In this document: in pieces, positions 42,023 through 51,487 of the stretch
How the letters are laid out: each line of letters starts with the position of its first letter
How positions within the stretch are numbered: the stretch's first letter is position 1
Source of the DNA: Flavobacterium sp. HBTb2-11-1
GTDB taxonomy: Bacteria; Bacteroidota; Bacteroidia; Flavobacteriales; Flavobacteriaceae
Assembly: GCF_009826975.1 (NCBI RefSeq)
Contig: NZ_WUMO01000006.1
Coordinates: 248,001-312,000, forward strand
Direction of reading: 5' to 3'
DNA: 64,000 bases
Notes under the pieces: model-generated
The model's database searches: none
What the model was told of the DNA's origin: nothing
Seen by the model: the letters and a program-made list of their open reading frames with translations, nothing else
Translations under genes and position numbers: made by a program

Positions 42023-42316
42023 TTAATTTTCGAGATATTGATCTAAAAGCGTATTTAATCTTTTAATTCTTTCGATAGTCTCTTCTCCATCGATTGCATT
42101 ATCAATCTGTTTTTGTTCTACCTGTGATGCAAATTGCAATGCACACATAGCTAGAACATCTTGTTTGTCACGAACCGCGTAATTTTCTTCGAACTGCTTA
42201 ATCATGGCATCAATTTTTTTAGAAGCACTTCTAAGTCCTTCTTCCTGAGTGGGTTCAACCGTAAGTGGGTAAACGCGGTCGGCAATTGATATTTTAATTC
42301 TAAGCTTTCCGTCCAT
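42023..42316 (-). CDS. zapA: Cell division protein ZapA
   Basis: 97 residues. LRIKISIADRVYPLTVEPTQ (N-terminal globular part with the conserved I-x-I-x-x-x-x-Y pattern), then EEGLRSASKKIDAMIKQFE and a coiled coil (VLAMCALQFASQVEQKQ to LNTLLDQYLEN). ZapA cross-links FtsZ filaments in the Z ring. It follows the coiled-coil gene by 4 nt and is followed by 6S RNA and rny. Confidence 0.93.
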   Translation of the reverse strand: MDGKLRIKISIADRVYPLTVEPTQEEGLRSASKKIDAMIKQFEENYAVRDKQDVLAMCALQFASQVEQKQIDNAIDGEETIERIKRLNTLLDQYLEN

Positions 42317-42320
42317 GTTA

Positions 42321-42611
42321 TTAATCTGATAGTTGCGCTATGCAGTAATCGATTTCGCGAATTAATGAATTTATTTTAAGCTTTGTCTCTCTCTTGTTAT
42401 TGTCGCTGCCGAGCAACGAATTGGCTATCTTAAGTGTTTCATTTTGCTTTTTCAAAGCTTCCATTTCCTCAGATTGTTTCTGGATAATTTGCGCAGCTTT
42501 GGCTAATTCTAATCGTAATACTTGATTGTTTTGTTCCAAAACTTTTGATTTCTCAAAAAGCTTTTCAACTTTATATTCAAGAGTATCAATTATTTCTGCA
42601 ATTACACTCAT
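42321..42611 (-). CDS. Coiled-coil protein, ZapB-like
   Basis: 96 residues, almost entirely a heptad-rich helix (IDTLEYKVEKLFEKSKVLEQ, NNQVLRLELAKAAQII, SEEMEALKKQNETLKIANSL), with no signal peptide. Bacteroidota carry such a gene directly upstream of zapA; by size and shape it could be the counterpart of ZapB, the ZapA partner, but sequence homology to E. coli ZapB is not evident to me. The 4-nt gap implies shared translation with zapA. Confidence 0.75.
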   Translation of the reverse strand: MSVIAEIIDTLEYKVEKLFEKSKVLEQNNQVLRLELAKAAQIIQKQSEEMEALKKQNETLKIANSLLGSDNNKRETKLKINSLIREIDYCIAQLSD

Positions 42612-42760
42612 TATACATCCTATTCATTACTTAATCCTACAAAGTTAATATTCCTTTTTATTAATGCAATTTTTTATCGATTTTTTTGCATTATTTTAGA
42701 TAAATATATTGTAATTCAATCAATTGGGTTTTTGAAGCTTTTTTCTTGCTTTTATTGGCT

Positions 42761-42768
42761 TATTTTTG
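42761..42768 (+). promoter_or_regulatory. -7 promoter box (TATTTTTG)
   Basis: TATTTTTG, 15 nt upstream of the chosen M23 ATG; it supports starting at 42784 instead of the TTG at 42766 inside it. Confidence 0.5.
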
Positions 42769-42783
42769 CTTATCTTAGCAAAA

Positions 42784-44475
42784 ATGTTGTTTATGAGATT
42801 ATATGTACTTGCCCTTTTAATTTGTAATTCTGTGTTTGCTCAAACACAATATCCTAAAGATTATTTCCGTCCCCCATTAGATATTCCAATGCAGCTTTCT
42901 GGCAATTTTGGAGAATTAAGACCTAATCACTTTCATGCGGGTTTTGATTTAAAAACCAACCAGAGAGAAGGTTTGACTGTACATGCGATCGCAGATGGCT
43001 ATGTTTCGAGAATAAAAATTTCGACTTTTGGAAACGGAAAATGCATTTACATTACACATCCAAATGGATATACTTCTGTCTACGGACATTTGCAAACGCC
43101 AACTGGGGCAATTTTAGATTACGTAAAAAAAACGCATTACAAAGAAAAAGCCTATGAGATTGAAATGTTTCCAAAGCCAGACGAGCTTCCCGTAAAAAAA
43201 GGAGATATAATTGGGCTTTCGGGGAATACGGGTTCATCAGAAGGACCGCATCTTCATTTTGAAATAAGAGACACAAAAACGGAGTTTGTTATCAATCCGA
43301 TTTTCTTTGGCTTTGACCAAAATTTAAAAGACACCAAGAAGCCAACTTTGTCTAGTTTGTATGTTTATCCGTTAGATAATGCTACGGTCAATCAGTCAAA
43401 ACAGCCTTTGCTGGTAAGCATGGCGCTCCAAAAAGATGGGACTTATTTAGCGTCTAAAATTAAAGCAAATGGAAAAATCGGATTTGGGATAAATGCTATT
43501 GATACTGATGATGTTTCACACAATAGAAATGGTGTTTTTAATGTTACATCTTTCGTAAATGGCGATCCAAATTATAACTATCAATTTAATACCTATTCGT
43601 TTGACGAGATGCGCTATATCAATGCTTTTATTGATTATGCTCGATATAAAAAAACAGGGCAGCGCGTACAGAAACTTTTTATGAAAACGCCTTTTGCTTT
43701 AAGTATTATCAAAACAGATTCTTTACGAGGTATTTTAAAAGCAGAACCTAATGTAACTACAAATTACAAGATTGAGGTTTCGGATTATTTTGGAAACATG
43801 AACTCGGTTACAGTCCCAATTGAGTTTGATGGTGCAACACCGCTTGTAGAAGCGGGACCAGCAAACGGACAGTATTTTATAAAATATAATAGAGATGCTA
43901 ATTTTGAAAAAGATAATATGTCGGTTTTCTTTCCAGCTGGAACTTTTTATGATGATTTCAATATGGATTTTGATGTCAGAAATAATAAAATTTTTATTCA
44001 TGACGATACCGTTCCAGTGCATTCTAATTTTACCATCACGATAAAAGACGATACTTATCAAGAATCCTTGCGAGATAAACTTTATATCGGAAAGGGAACA
44101 AGCTATAATGGAACAATCAGAAAAGGTGATGTTTTTACTGCGAAGGCAAAAATATTGGGAACTTATGGTTTAGTTCTGGATACGATACCGCCAGTGGTTA
44201 AAATTGCTAAACCAATTGAAGGAAAATGGATTAGCGATCAAAAGAAAATAGATTTTACAATAAGCGATTCCTTATCTGGAATAAAATCTTATAACGGTTA
44301 TTTGAACGGAAGTTGGGTTTTATTTGAATATGAAAATAAGGCCAGAAGAATTACCCATGTTTTTGATGATCAATATTTGGCAGAAGGTGAAAACGTATTA
44401 AAAGTTGAAGTTGTTGATAATGTAGGAAATACTACTATCTTTGAAACTCGTTTTTTTAGAAGTCAACAAAAATAA
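42784..44475 (+). CDS. Secreted M23-family metallopeptidase
   Basis: 563 residues from ATG 42784 with a signal peptide (MRLYVLALLICNSVFAQ). The M23 domain (~30-170) has GNFGELRPNHFHAGFDLKTN (metal-binding His and Asp) and SEGPHLHFEIRD (HxH). The remaining ~390 residues are beta-rich with DSLSGIKSYNGYLNG and LKVEVVDNVGNTTIFE, typical of Ig-like folds. Such proteins cut peptidoglycan cross-links or glycine bonds; here the domain order suggests a cell-wall hydrolase of the periplasm or surface. It is followed 12 nt later by a TonB receptor gene. Confidence 0.92.
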   Translation: MLFMRLYVLALLICNSVFAQTQYPKDYFRPPLDIPMQLSGNFGELRPNHFHAGFDLKTNQREGLTVHAIADGYVSRIKISTFGNGKCIYITHPNGYTSVYGHLQTPTGAILDYVKKTHYKEKAYEIEMFPKPDELPVKKGDIIGLSGNTGSSEGPHLHFEIRDTKTEFVINPIFFGFDQNLKDTKKPTLSSLYVYPLDNATVNQSKQPLLVSMALQKDGTYLASKIKANGKIGFGINAIDTDDVSHNRNGVFNVTSFVNGDPNYNYQFNTYSFDEMRYINAFIDYARYKKTGQRVQKLFMKTPFALSIIKTDSLRGILKAEPNVTTNYKIEVSDYFGNMNSVTVPIEFDGATPLVEAGPANGQYFIKYNRDANFEKDNMSVFFPAGTFYDDFNMDFDVRNNKIFIHDDTVPVHSNFTITIKDDTYQESLRDKLYIGKGTSYNGTIRKGDVFTAKAKILGTYGLVLDTIPPVVKIAKPIEGKWISDQKKIDFTISDSLSGIKSYNGYLNGSWVLFEYENKARRITHVFDDQYLAEGENVLKVEVVDNVGNTTIFETRFFRSQQK

Positions 44476-44487
44476 AACCCAAAATCT

Positions 44488-46953
44488 TTGAGTTACAACA
44501 GGTTTACATTCGTTTTTCTTTTTTTATTTATCAGCTGTATCGCATTGGCTCAAAACGCTCGTATTAAAGGGCTGATTTTAGATGCAGAAAAAAATCCAGT
44601 TTCGGGTGTAAATATTTCTTCGCAAGATAATACTGCGCAGTCTGATTCAAATGGTTTTTATGAAATTGTAATTCCATCAAACAAAAAAGTCTCTTTGATT
44701 TTTACTCATGTTTCTTTAAAAATGATGAGCTTGACAGTGAATTTGAAAACAAATGAAGTTTTTGTTTTTAATCCGATTATGAGTAATTCTGAGGAACAAA
44801 TGGGGGAAGTCTTTGTTTCTTCTGGAAACAGAAAGCGCGTTCAAGGGATTATGTCGGTTGATACTGAAACTATAAAAAAGATTCCAGGTGCAAATGCCGG
44901 AATCGAAAATATTCTAAAAACACTTCCTGGCGTTAATTCAAATAACGAATTGAGTTCGCAATATATGGTTCGTGGAGGAAATTACGATGAAAATCTTGTT
45001 TATGTAAATGAAGTAGAAGTGTATCGTCCGTTTTTAATCCGTTCAGGACAACAGGAAGGTTTAAGTTTTACAAATACGGACTTGGTTCAAAACGTTGAAT
45101 TTTCTGCAGGCGGATTTCAAGCCAAGTTTGGAGATAAATTGTCTTCTGTTTTAGATATCACATACCGCAAGCCAAAAGAATTTGGAGCTGCTTTTGAAGC
45201 CAGTTTTTTAGGAGGAAGCGCTGCGGTCGATTTGGTTTCTAAAAATAAAAAATGGTCTGCCGTAACTGGAGTCCGTTACAGAAATAATAGCCTTTTAGTA
45301 AATAGTCAAGACACAGAAACTAATTACAAACCCACTTTTGCCGATATTCAAACCAATGTGAATTATGATATTTCTGAAAAGTGGCAAATGAGTTTTTTAG
45401 GAAACATTTCTCAGAATAAATATTCGTATGAACCGTTAGTGCGTCAAACTAATTTTGGAACTGCAGATCAGCCAATGGCACTCGCAGTTTATTACGACGG
45501 GCAGGAAAAAGATCAATATGATACTTATTTTGGAGCTTTAAAAACGACTTATAAAGCATCACATACGCTTACTCTAAAATTAATTGGCTCTTTATTTCAT
45601 ACGACGGAACAAGAACATTTTGATATTTTGGCGCAATATCGTTTAGGAAATGTAGACGCTGAAGATCCAGAAAATGCATCTGCAGTTGATTTTACTCGCG
45701 GAATAGGCTCTCAGTTAAACCATGCCCGGAATGATCTTGATGCCTTAATTGCCAATATTGAATTGAAAGGAATTAAAAACTGGAAAGAAAGCCAGTTGGA
45801 ATTTGGTATAAAATATACCAGAGAATCTATCCGAGATCGAGTAGTGGAGTGGGAAGTAATCGATTCTGCTGGGTTTTCTATCAATCCGCCTTTGGTAATT
45901 CTGCCTAAAAACAACGAACCATATTCGCCTTATACAGGTCCGCTTTTGCCATACCAAAATATCCGTGCAACAAACTTTAATACCATAAATAGATTTTCGG
46001 GTTATGCGCAATGGAACAAACAATCGGAAATTGGTTCAAGCCAGATTTGGTATCATTTGGGAGCACGTTTTCAAGGATGGAATGTTTCTGGAGCTATAGA
46101 AGAAGGAAAAACACAATTTGTAGTAAGTCCGCGCGCGCAATTTGCCATAAAGCCAGATTGGGATCGCGATATGGTTTTTAGAATTTCGGGCGGATTGTAT
46201 CATCAGCCGCCGTTTTATAGGGAATTGCGAGATTTAGGAGGAGTCGTAAATCCGAATGTGAAAGCTCAAGAAGCAATTCATATAGTTTTAGGAAATGATT
46301 ATAATTTTAGAATGTGGAATCGTCCTTTTAAATGGGTGACCGAACTGTATTATAAATCGCTTTCTGATGTAAATGTGTATTCAATTGACAATGTCCGAAT
46401 TCGTTATGTTGCCAATAACAATGCAAAAGCTTATGCACAAGGTCTTGATTTTAGATTAAATGGAGAATTTGTGCCAGGAACAGAATCTTGGGTAAGTTTT
46501 GGGTATATGAAAACGGAGGAGAATTACGAAAACAAAGGTTATATTGCTCGTCCGACAGATCAGCGTTTGAAATTTGCGATGCTGTTTCAAGATTATATGC
46601 CGAATATTCCAAGTATAAAAGTGTATTTGAATTTGGTTTATAATACCGGTTTGCCAGGCGGTGCGCCAGCCTATTCAGATCCGTATTTATATCAAAATAG
46701 ATTGAACGATTACAGAAGAGCGGATATTGGTTTTGCAAAGGTTTTTGTAGACGCTAGTACGCAGAATACAAAAAAAGGCTGGCTGAAAAACTTTAAAGAA
46801 TTGGCTGTTGGATTGGAAATTTTCAATCTTTTCAATAATCAAAATGCGATTACAAATACTTGGGTTCGTGATGTATATTCAAAAAATCAATATGCGATTC
46901 CAACTTATATGACTTCGAGGGTTTTTAACGTTAAGATAAATGCGAGGTTATGA
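44488..46953 (+). CDS. TonB-dependent receptor (no STN domain)
   Basis: 821 residues; the start is a TTG (12 nt after the M23 stop), and no ATG fits upstream of the signal peptide SYNRFTFVFLFLFISCIALA. It has a carboxypeptidase-like regulatory domain (~24-105, ARIKGLILDAEKNPVSGVNI) and a plug (~120-225, YMVRGGNYDENLVYVNEVEV). The barrel ends FNVKINARL. No STN domain, so no direct signalling role. Substrate unknown; no SusD partner. The next gene overlaps by 4 nt (ATGA), so M23 / receptor / membrane protein form an operon. Confidence 0.92.
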   Translation: MSYNRFTFVFLFLFISCIALAQNARIKGLILDAEKNPVSGVNISSQDNTAQSDSNGFYEIVIPSNKKVSLIFTHVSLKMMSLTVNLKTNEVFVFNPIMSNSEEQMGEVFVSSGNRKRVQGIMSVDTETIKKIPGANAGIENILKTLPGVNSNNELSSQYMVRGGNYDENLVYVNEVEVYRPFLIRSGQQEGLSFTNTDLVQNVEFSAGGFQAKFGDKLSSVLDITYRKPKEFGAAFEASFLGGSAAVDLVSKNKKWSAVTGVRYRNNSLLVNSQDTETNYKPTFADIQTNVNYDISEKWQMSFLGNISQNKYSYEPLVRQTNFGTADQPMALAVYYDGQEKDQYDTYFGALKTTYKASHTLTLKLIGSLFHTTEQEHFDILAQYRLGNVDAEDPENASAVDFTRGIGSQLNHARNDLDALIANIELKGIKNWKESQLEFGIKYTRESIRDRVVEWEVIDSAGFSINPPLVILPKNNEPYSPYTGPLLPYQNIRATNFNTINRFSGYAQWNKQSEIGSSQIWYHLGARFQGWNVSGAIEEGKTQFVVSPRAQFAIKPDWDRDMVFRISGGLYHQPPFYRELRDLGGVVNPNVKAQEAIHIVLGNDYNFRMWNRPFKWVTELYYKSLSDVNVYSIDNVRIRYVANNNAKAYAQGLDFRLNGEFVPGTESWVSFGYMKTEENYENKGYIARPTDQRLKFAMLFQDYMPNIPSIKVYLNLVYNTGLPGGAPAYSDPYLYQNRLNDYRRADIGFAKVFVDASTQNTKKGWLKNFKELAVGLEIFNLFNNQNAITNTWVRDVYSKNQYAIPTYMTSRVFNVKINARL

Positions 46954-47615
46954 TAAAACAACGTGAAAAAAGAAAAAAGATTTTTTACGTTCCAGGAATG
47001 ATTTCTTTGGTTTTGATTCCGTTGTTTTGTTTGTATCATTTTTACAAAGTTGATGCTTTTAAGGTTTGTCATGGGATAGAATTGTATATTCCCCATGGTA
47101 ATGAATTCGAAGAGTACAAATTTGCTACTCTACGTAAGTATAAAGTATTTAATTTTGATGGAGGCCAATTGGAGAATAAGAAATTGGAAGAAATGAGGCT
47201 TTATCTTAGGAAGTTACGAACTGAAAAAGATACTATAAATGGGATTAGAATGCATTTTGGTTCAGGATCTCAATATCAAACATTTATTACCACTTTGGAT
47301 ATTTTGTTTGAAGAAGAAGCTCCTACTTGGATAACAAATAAAGATGATATTTATGTTTTAGGGAGTAGTAATACTTATAAAAAAGTTAAAGATACCATTG
47401 AGCATCATGTCATGAATTGTGGTACAGGGGAATTAATGAGGCAGCAGGCTTACTTTGAGCAAAAAAATAAAAAAGAAGAAGAAGCGCGAACTTTTCAAAT
47501 TTCTTTTTTTGCTCAAAAATGGCAATTAATCTTTTGTGGATATTTTCCTCTTGTTCTTCTCAATATCTTTGCACTAGTAAAATTCAATAAAACTCAAAAA
47601 TACAATCAAAAATAG
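46950..47615 (+). CDS. Two-helix membrane protein of unknown function
   Basis: 221 residues. It has a basic N-terminus and a hydrophobic helix (VPGMISLVLIPLFCLYHFY, ~14-32), a soluble middle of ~150 residues (including LRTEKDTINGIRMHFGSGSQ and FITTLDILFEEE) and a C-terminal helix (WQLIFCGYFPLVLLNIFALV, ~188-207). The topology, one helix near each end, resembles anchored periplasmic or biopolymer-transport-type proteins, but I find no ExbD motif. It overlaps the TonB receptor stop by 4 nt, so it may assist the receptor. I do not recognise a family. Confidence 0.75.
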   Translation: MIKQREKRKKIFYVPGMISLVLIPLFCLYHFYKVDAFKVCHGIELYIPHGNEFEEYKFATLRKYKVFNFDGGQLENKKLEEMRLYLRKLRTEKDTINGIRMHFGSGSQYQTFITTLDILFEEEAPTWITNKDDIYVLGSSNTYKKVKDTIEHHVMNCGTGELMRQQAYFEQKNKKEEEARTFQISFFAQKWQLIFCGYFPLVLLNIFALVKFNKTQKYNQK

Positions 47616-47623
47616 TATATTTG
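47616..47623 (+). promoter_or_regulatory. -7 promoter box (TATATTTG)
   Basis: TATATTTG, 23 nt before the lipoprotein ATG, directly after the previous stop codon. Confidence 0.5.
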
Positions 47624-47646
47624 ATAATCGTATATAATCATTGTAG

Positions 47647-48366
47647 ATGAAAAAGTATTTTAAATATATCGCGCTAATACTTGTCGGAACAGTCATAAGC
47701 TGTCGAGAGGAAGTTCAGAAACCAAAAGTAAGTTATGGCGCTTCAAACAAAGTAAGTGTTACTAAAGCCGATACAACTCAAATTGAAATTGCAGATTTGC
47801 CAATTCAACTGGAAGGAACTAGTTATTTAATACATCCAGTTGGAGATTTAAGGGTTTTTGAAAGAGGATCTAAAGCAAGATTTGGTACTTCGAGCGTAAA
47901 TGACGTGAGCTTTACAATTTCTAATTTAGGCGAATATGAAATTACAGGGTATCTGCAGAATTTAAAATTCCAAAAAGTAGATTCAGATTCTATCCGACCT
48001 TTATCTGATAAACCAATTTTGATTTTAACGGCTACGTATTTGAAAACGGTTGCCGATAAAACGCATAATAATGTTATGGTTTACACGCTGACAGATTCAG
48101 ATACCAACAAAGATGGGAAAATTGATACTAGTGATATTAAAACGTTATACTTAAGCGATATAAGCGGAGAAAACTTCACCAAAGTTTCAGCTGATTTGCA
48201 AGAGTTGGTAGATTGGAGTTTAATTGAGTCTAAAAACCGTCTGTATTTTAGAACAATTGAAGATACCAACCAAAATGGCCAGTTTGATAAAAATGATGTT
48301 TTGCATTACAATTATATAGATTTGGCTTCTAAAAAATGGGAAGTGAAGTCTTATAAGCCTATTTAA
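47647..48366 (+). CDS. Lipoprotein with two calcium-binding-like loops
   Basis: 239 residues. The signal peptide KYIALILVGTVISC ends in a lipobox Cys at residue 19. Two loops, DSDTNKDGKIDTSD (~153) and EDTNQNGQFDKND (~204), match the D-x-[ND]-x-[ND]-G-x-[IF]-D-x-x-D pattern of dockerin/EF-hand-like calcium sites. The fold around them is beta-rich. Surface lipoprotein of unknown function; the loops might bind Ca and stabilise it. A separate -7 box precedes it, so it can be expressed apart from the upstream operon. Confidence 0.8.
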   Translation: MKKYFKYIALILVGTVISCREEVQKPKVSYGASNKVSVTKADTTQIEIADLPIQLEGTSYLIHPVGDLRVFERGSKARFGTSSVNDVSFTISNLGEYEITGYLQNLKFQKVDSDSIRPLSDKPILILTATYLKTVADKTHNNVMVYTLTDSDTNKDGKIDTSDIKTLYLSDISGENFTKVSADLQELVDWSLIESKNRLYFRTIEDTNQNGQFDKNDVLHYNYIDLASKKWEVKSYKPI

Positions 48367-48390
48367 AAGGTGCTAAGGTTCTAAGGTTTT

Positions 48391-48529
48391 GCCACAGATT
48401 AAAAGGATTATAAAGATTTTTTAAATTCTTTTATAAAATATAGAAGGCGTATAGAAAAATTTAATTTTTCTTTACGCCTTTCTTATTTAGGTGCAGAAAG
48501 AAATCAATTTAATCTTTTTAATCTGTGGC
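48391..48529. repeat. Inverted repeat enclosing a bidirectional terminator
   Basis: GCCACAGATTAAAAGGATTA (48391-48410) pairs with 48510-48529 with one mismatch. Inside, 48442-48484 is a near-perfect palindrome (AAGGCGTATAGAAAAATT and its complement) that can terminate the convergent lipoprotein and DUF2971 genes. Confidence 0.8.
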
Positions 48530-48565
48530 AAGAGAAAAAAATCAGCGCCTCAGTATCTTAGCATC

Positions 48566-49267
48566 TTAAATTAAAATATCACTCTCCAGATCAGATTTTT
48601 CAATTTCGAAACCAAAACCTAAGCGTTCTACCAATTCAATTACGAGCTTTTTGTACCAATTTTCAGATTTTGGATGAATGTATATTTTTTCGATCAATTG
48701 ATTGATGTCGACATTTATTTTTAATCCGTCATTTAATTTGATGCCGCTTTTTGAAGTGTCGCTCAGGATACGGACTTCTCTTTCGTATTGAAAACTTTTT
48801 CTTTTAAACAAAAACGGGAAGAATAAATCTTCAAACGGAATGTATTCTTTTTTGTAGTCAATGTAGTTTACTTCGCCAATATACTGATCAAAATTGTTTT
48901 CAGGCTTTACTGCTTTTTGAAGTCTGCCGATAGTAGATTGAATAGCTAAACCTTCATTGTTTTTGGTGAAAATCTGCCACATGGCAAAAGATTCATATTC
49001 GTTAATATGCCAACTGCTAATCGCTACTTTTTCGCGATGCGTTTTGTAGTAATTTAAAAATTCAGGATTATCTACTGCAAGTTTTTTAATTTCCTCGTAA
49101 GTTGGTTCGCTAAAAGTGCCTTCGTATTGGTCTTCAAATTTATCCGACCGTGACATGAATAGTTTTTTCGAAAGCAGTAAGTCAAGAAATTTAGATAAGT
49201 CCAGATATTTCCAAACAATAGTATCGGGATCGTCAGGAAGTTTTATGTTGGGGTTGTTAAGATACAT
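48566..49267 (-). CDS. DUF2971 domain protein
   Basis: 233 residues. VWKYLDLSKFLDLLLSKKLF and SRSDKFEDQYEGTF at the start, WHINEYESFAMWQIFTKNNE and GLAIQSTIGRLQ in the middle, and YEREVRILSD match DUF2971, cytoplasmic proteins of unknown function that appear sporadically in bacteria, often near mobile or defence genes. Here it stands alone between hairpins. It shows no sign of recent transfer. Confidence 0.85.
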   Translation of the reverse strand: MYLNNPNIKLPDDPDTIVWKYLDLSKFLDLLLSKKLFMSRSDKFEDQYEGTFSEPTYEEIKKLAVDNPEFLNYYKTHREKVAISSWHINEYESFAMWQIFTKNNEGLAIQSTIGRLQKAVKPENNFDQYIGEVNYIDYKKEYIPFEDLFFPFLFKRKSFQYEREVRILSDTSKSGIKLNDGLKINVDINQLIEKIYIHPKSENWYKKLVIELVERLGFGFEIEKSDLESDILI

Positions 49268-49319
49268 TTTCTGAAAGAATTAAATTTCAATCTTTAACTA
49301 TCCTAAAGTTATAAAAATA

Positions 49320-49371
49320 AACACAGATTAAAGAAATTAAACTGAGTTTTAATATTTCCTTAATCTGTGTT
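49320..49371. repeat. Hairpin between DUF2971 and the ABC transporter
   Basis: AACACAGATTAA at 49320 pairs with TTAATCTGTGTT ending 49371, and the stem extends inward with a bulge. The CAGATTAA core is shared with the repeat at 48391-48529. It may terminate a transcript. Confidence 0.65.
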
Positions 49372-49393
49372 AGATTATTTTTATGTGAAAAAC

Positions 49394-51223
49394 TTACGAT
49401 TCGAAAGACTGCATTGTTACCAGCTTATTGTAAGTTCCATTTTTTGCAATTAATTCATCGTGTGTTCCTTGCTCAACGATTTTTCCTTTTTGCATTACCA
49501 CTATCACATCTGCTTTTTGAATTGTAGAAAGACGGTGTGCAATTACAATCGATGTTCTGTTTTGCATCATGTTTTCTAGTGCAACCTGAACAAATTTTTC
49601 GCTTTCTGTATCCAATGCAGATGTTGCTTCGTCCAAAATCATAATCGGTGGATTTTTCAATACAGCACGAGCAATAGATAGACGCTGTTTTTGACCTCCT
49701 GAAAGTTTATTTCCGCTGTCTCCGATATTGGTGTAAATGCCTTTTGGAAGATCTTTAACGAACTCGTAAGCATTTGCGATTTTTAAAGCTTCGATAATTT
49801 CATCATCAGTAGCGTCTAATTTCCCTAAAGAAATATTGGCTTTTATCGTATCATTAAACAAAATGCTGTCTTGCGTTACCAATCCCATCAAACTGCGAAG
49901 TGAATGCAGATTCATGTCTTTAATGTTGATTCCGTCTATAGCTATAGAACCTTCGTTTACATCATAAAAACGAGTAAGCAGGTTTGCAATAGTACTTTTC
50001 CCGCTTCCAGATTGTCCAACAAGTGCAACAGTTTGTCCTTTTTTAATTTCAAGAGAAAAGTCTTTTAAAACATTTTCATTTTCATATTTAAAGTTGATAT
50101 TCTGAACGCTGATGTTGTTGTCAAACGTTGTTTTTTCGATTGCGTTTTCTTTGGAAACAATAATATTTTCCTGATTTAGAACTTCAAGAACACGTTCTGC
50201 GGCAGCATTTCCTCTTTTTACTCCATAAGAGGCTTTAGAAATTGCTTTTGCAGGTGTCAAAATGTTGTAAGCTAAGCTCATGTATCCAATAAAAGATGCG
50301 GCGTCTAATGTTTTATCGATTAAAACCATTTGGCCTCCAAACCATAATAATATTGTAATAACTAAAATTCCCATGAATTCACTCGCAGGAGAGGCAAGGT
50401 TTTGTCGATTTCCAATACTGTTAGATAATTTAAAAAATCGGTCAGTAGAATTTTGGAATACTGTATTAAAATAATTTTCAGCGTTGTATCCTTTTACAAC
50501 TTTTAAACCGCCAATTGTTTCTTCAATTGTAGATAAAAATGTGCCTTGTTCCTGCTGAGCTTTTGTTGATTGTTTTTTAAGCTGTTTTCCAATTAAAGAA
50601 ATTAAGTATCCTGAAATTGGGATGAAAACAAAAACAAATACAGTTAGTTTAACACTAATGTATAGCATTGCAAAAATGGTGAAAATTATGGTTAATGGCT
50701 CTTTTACAATAAGTTCAAGAATAGCCAGAAACGAGGTTTGTACTTCATTGACATCACCAGATATTCTTGAAATTACATCTCCTTTTCTTTTTTCAGAATA
50801 AAAAGCCAAAGGCAGTTCAAGTGTTTTTTTATACATTGCATTACGCATATCTCTTAGTATTCCGTTGCGTAAGAAATTGATAAAAAACATTGCAAGATAA
50901 TCACATAAGTTTTTTAATAAGAAAATGGCAATAATAACAGCCACCATTATGGCTAAAGTATGGCCAGCTCCGTATGTATCTGTTGTTGTTGTTATGAAAT
51001 AGCTCAAAGAGTCTTGGGCGTATTCCTTGATTTTGCTTATTTCTGTATATACTGGTTTTATAGTGTTTCTTTTGGTTTGGTCAAATAAGACTTGAATCAT
51101 TGGAATTAATGATACAAAAGATAAAGTGCTAAATAGCGCATACAGTACATTAAAGAAAATATTTAAGAAAGCGTATTTTTTATATGGGTATATAAAAGGA
51201 ACTATTTTTTTAAAATTACTCAT
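49394..51223 (-). CDS. ABC exporter, permease-ATPase fusion (MsbA-like)
   Basis: 609 residues. Six membrane helices lie in the first ~330 residues (starting YKKYAFLNIFFNVLYALFST). The ATPase domain (~350-609) has Walker A VGQSGSGKST, Q loop in LMGLVTQDSILF, signature LSGGQKQRLSIARA, Walker B IMILDEATSALD and H loop IVIAHRLST. It works as a homodimer; the family moves lipids (lipid A precursor in MsbA), drugs or peptides. A lipid A role is plausible in a Gram-negative of this group but not shown. Long loop with ITTTTDTYGAGH between helices 1 and 2. Confidence 0.92.
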   Translation of the reverse strand: MSNFKKIVPFIYPYKKYAFLNIFFNVLYALFSTLSFVSLIPMIQVLFDQTKRNTIKPVYTEISKIKEYAQDSLSYFITTTTDTYGAGHTLAIMVAVIIAIFLLKNLCDYLAMFFINFLRNGILRDMRNAMYKKTLELPLAFYSEKRKGDVISRISGDVNEVQTSFLAILELIVKEPLTIIFTIFAMLYISVKLTVFVFVFIPISGYLISLIGKQLKKQSTKAQQEQGTFLSTIEETIGGLKVVKGYNAENYFNTVFQNSTDRFFKLSNSIGNRQNLASPASEFMGILVITILLWFGGQMVLIDKTLDAASFIGYMSLAYNILTPAKAISKASYGVKRGNAAAERVLEVLNQENIIVSKENAIEKTTFDNNISVQNINFKYENENVLKDFSLEIKKGQTVALVGQSGSGKSTIANLLTRFYDVNEGSIAIDGINIKDMNLHSLRSLMGLVTQDSILFNDTIKANISLGKLDATDDEIIEALKIANAYEFVKDLPKGIYTNIGDSGNKLSGGQKQRLSIARAVLKNPPIMILDEATSALDTESEKFVQVALENMMQNRTSIVIAHRLSTIQKADVIVVMQKGKIVEQGTHDELIAKNGTYNKLVTMQSFES

Positions 51224-51378
51224 TTATTTTTGGATGTTATTTTTTTTTTGCTTGGTTATGCTTGCTTGAGTTCTAGCATTATGTTTTTTGTTGAAAGAAT
51301 TCGCGTTAACGAATTTTTACTGCACAAAATTAATCCAATTGGATTGTTTTCAATTTCTTTTAGGTTTTTTTTATAAAA

Positions 51379-51420
51379 AAAACTCTGATTTGCATCTTTA
51401 AGAATGCAAATCAGAGTTTT
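51379..51420 (-). terminator. Intrinsic terminator of the phosphohexomutase gene
   Basis: AAAACTCTGATTTGCAT (51379-51395) is the exact reverse complement of 51404-51420 with an 8-nt loop; T run on the minus strand. Confidence 0.85.
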
Positions 51421-51487
51421 AAATATTGGACTCCTTGTTTTTAAAGACTATTTGCAAATGGCAATATTTTCAAAAAAAAAGAATTAT

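Noticed and set aside
48566..49267. DUF2971 gene as part of a defence island
   Set aside because: No other defence or mobile genes are next to it.
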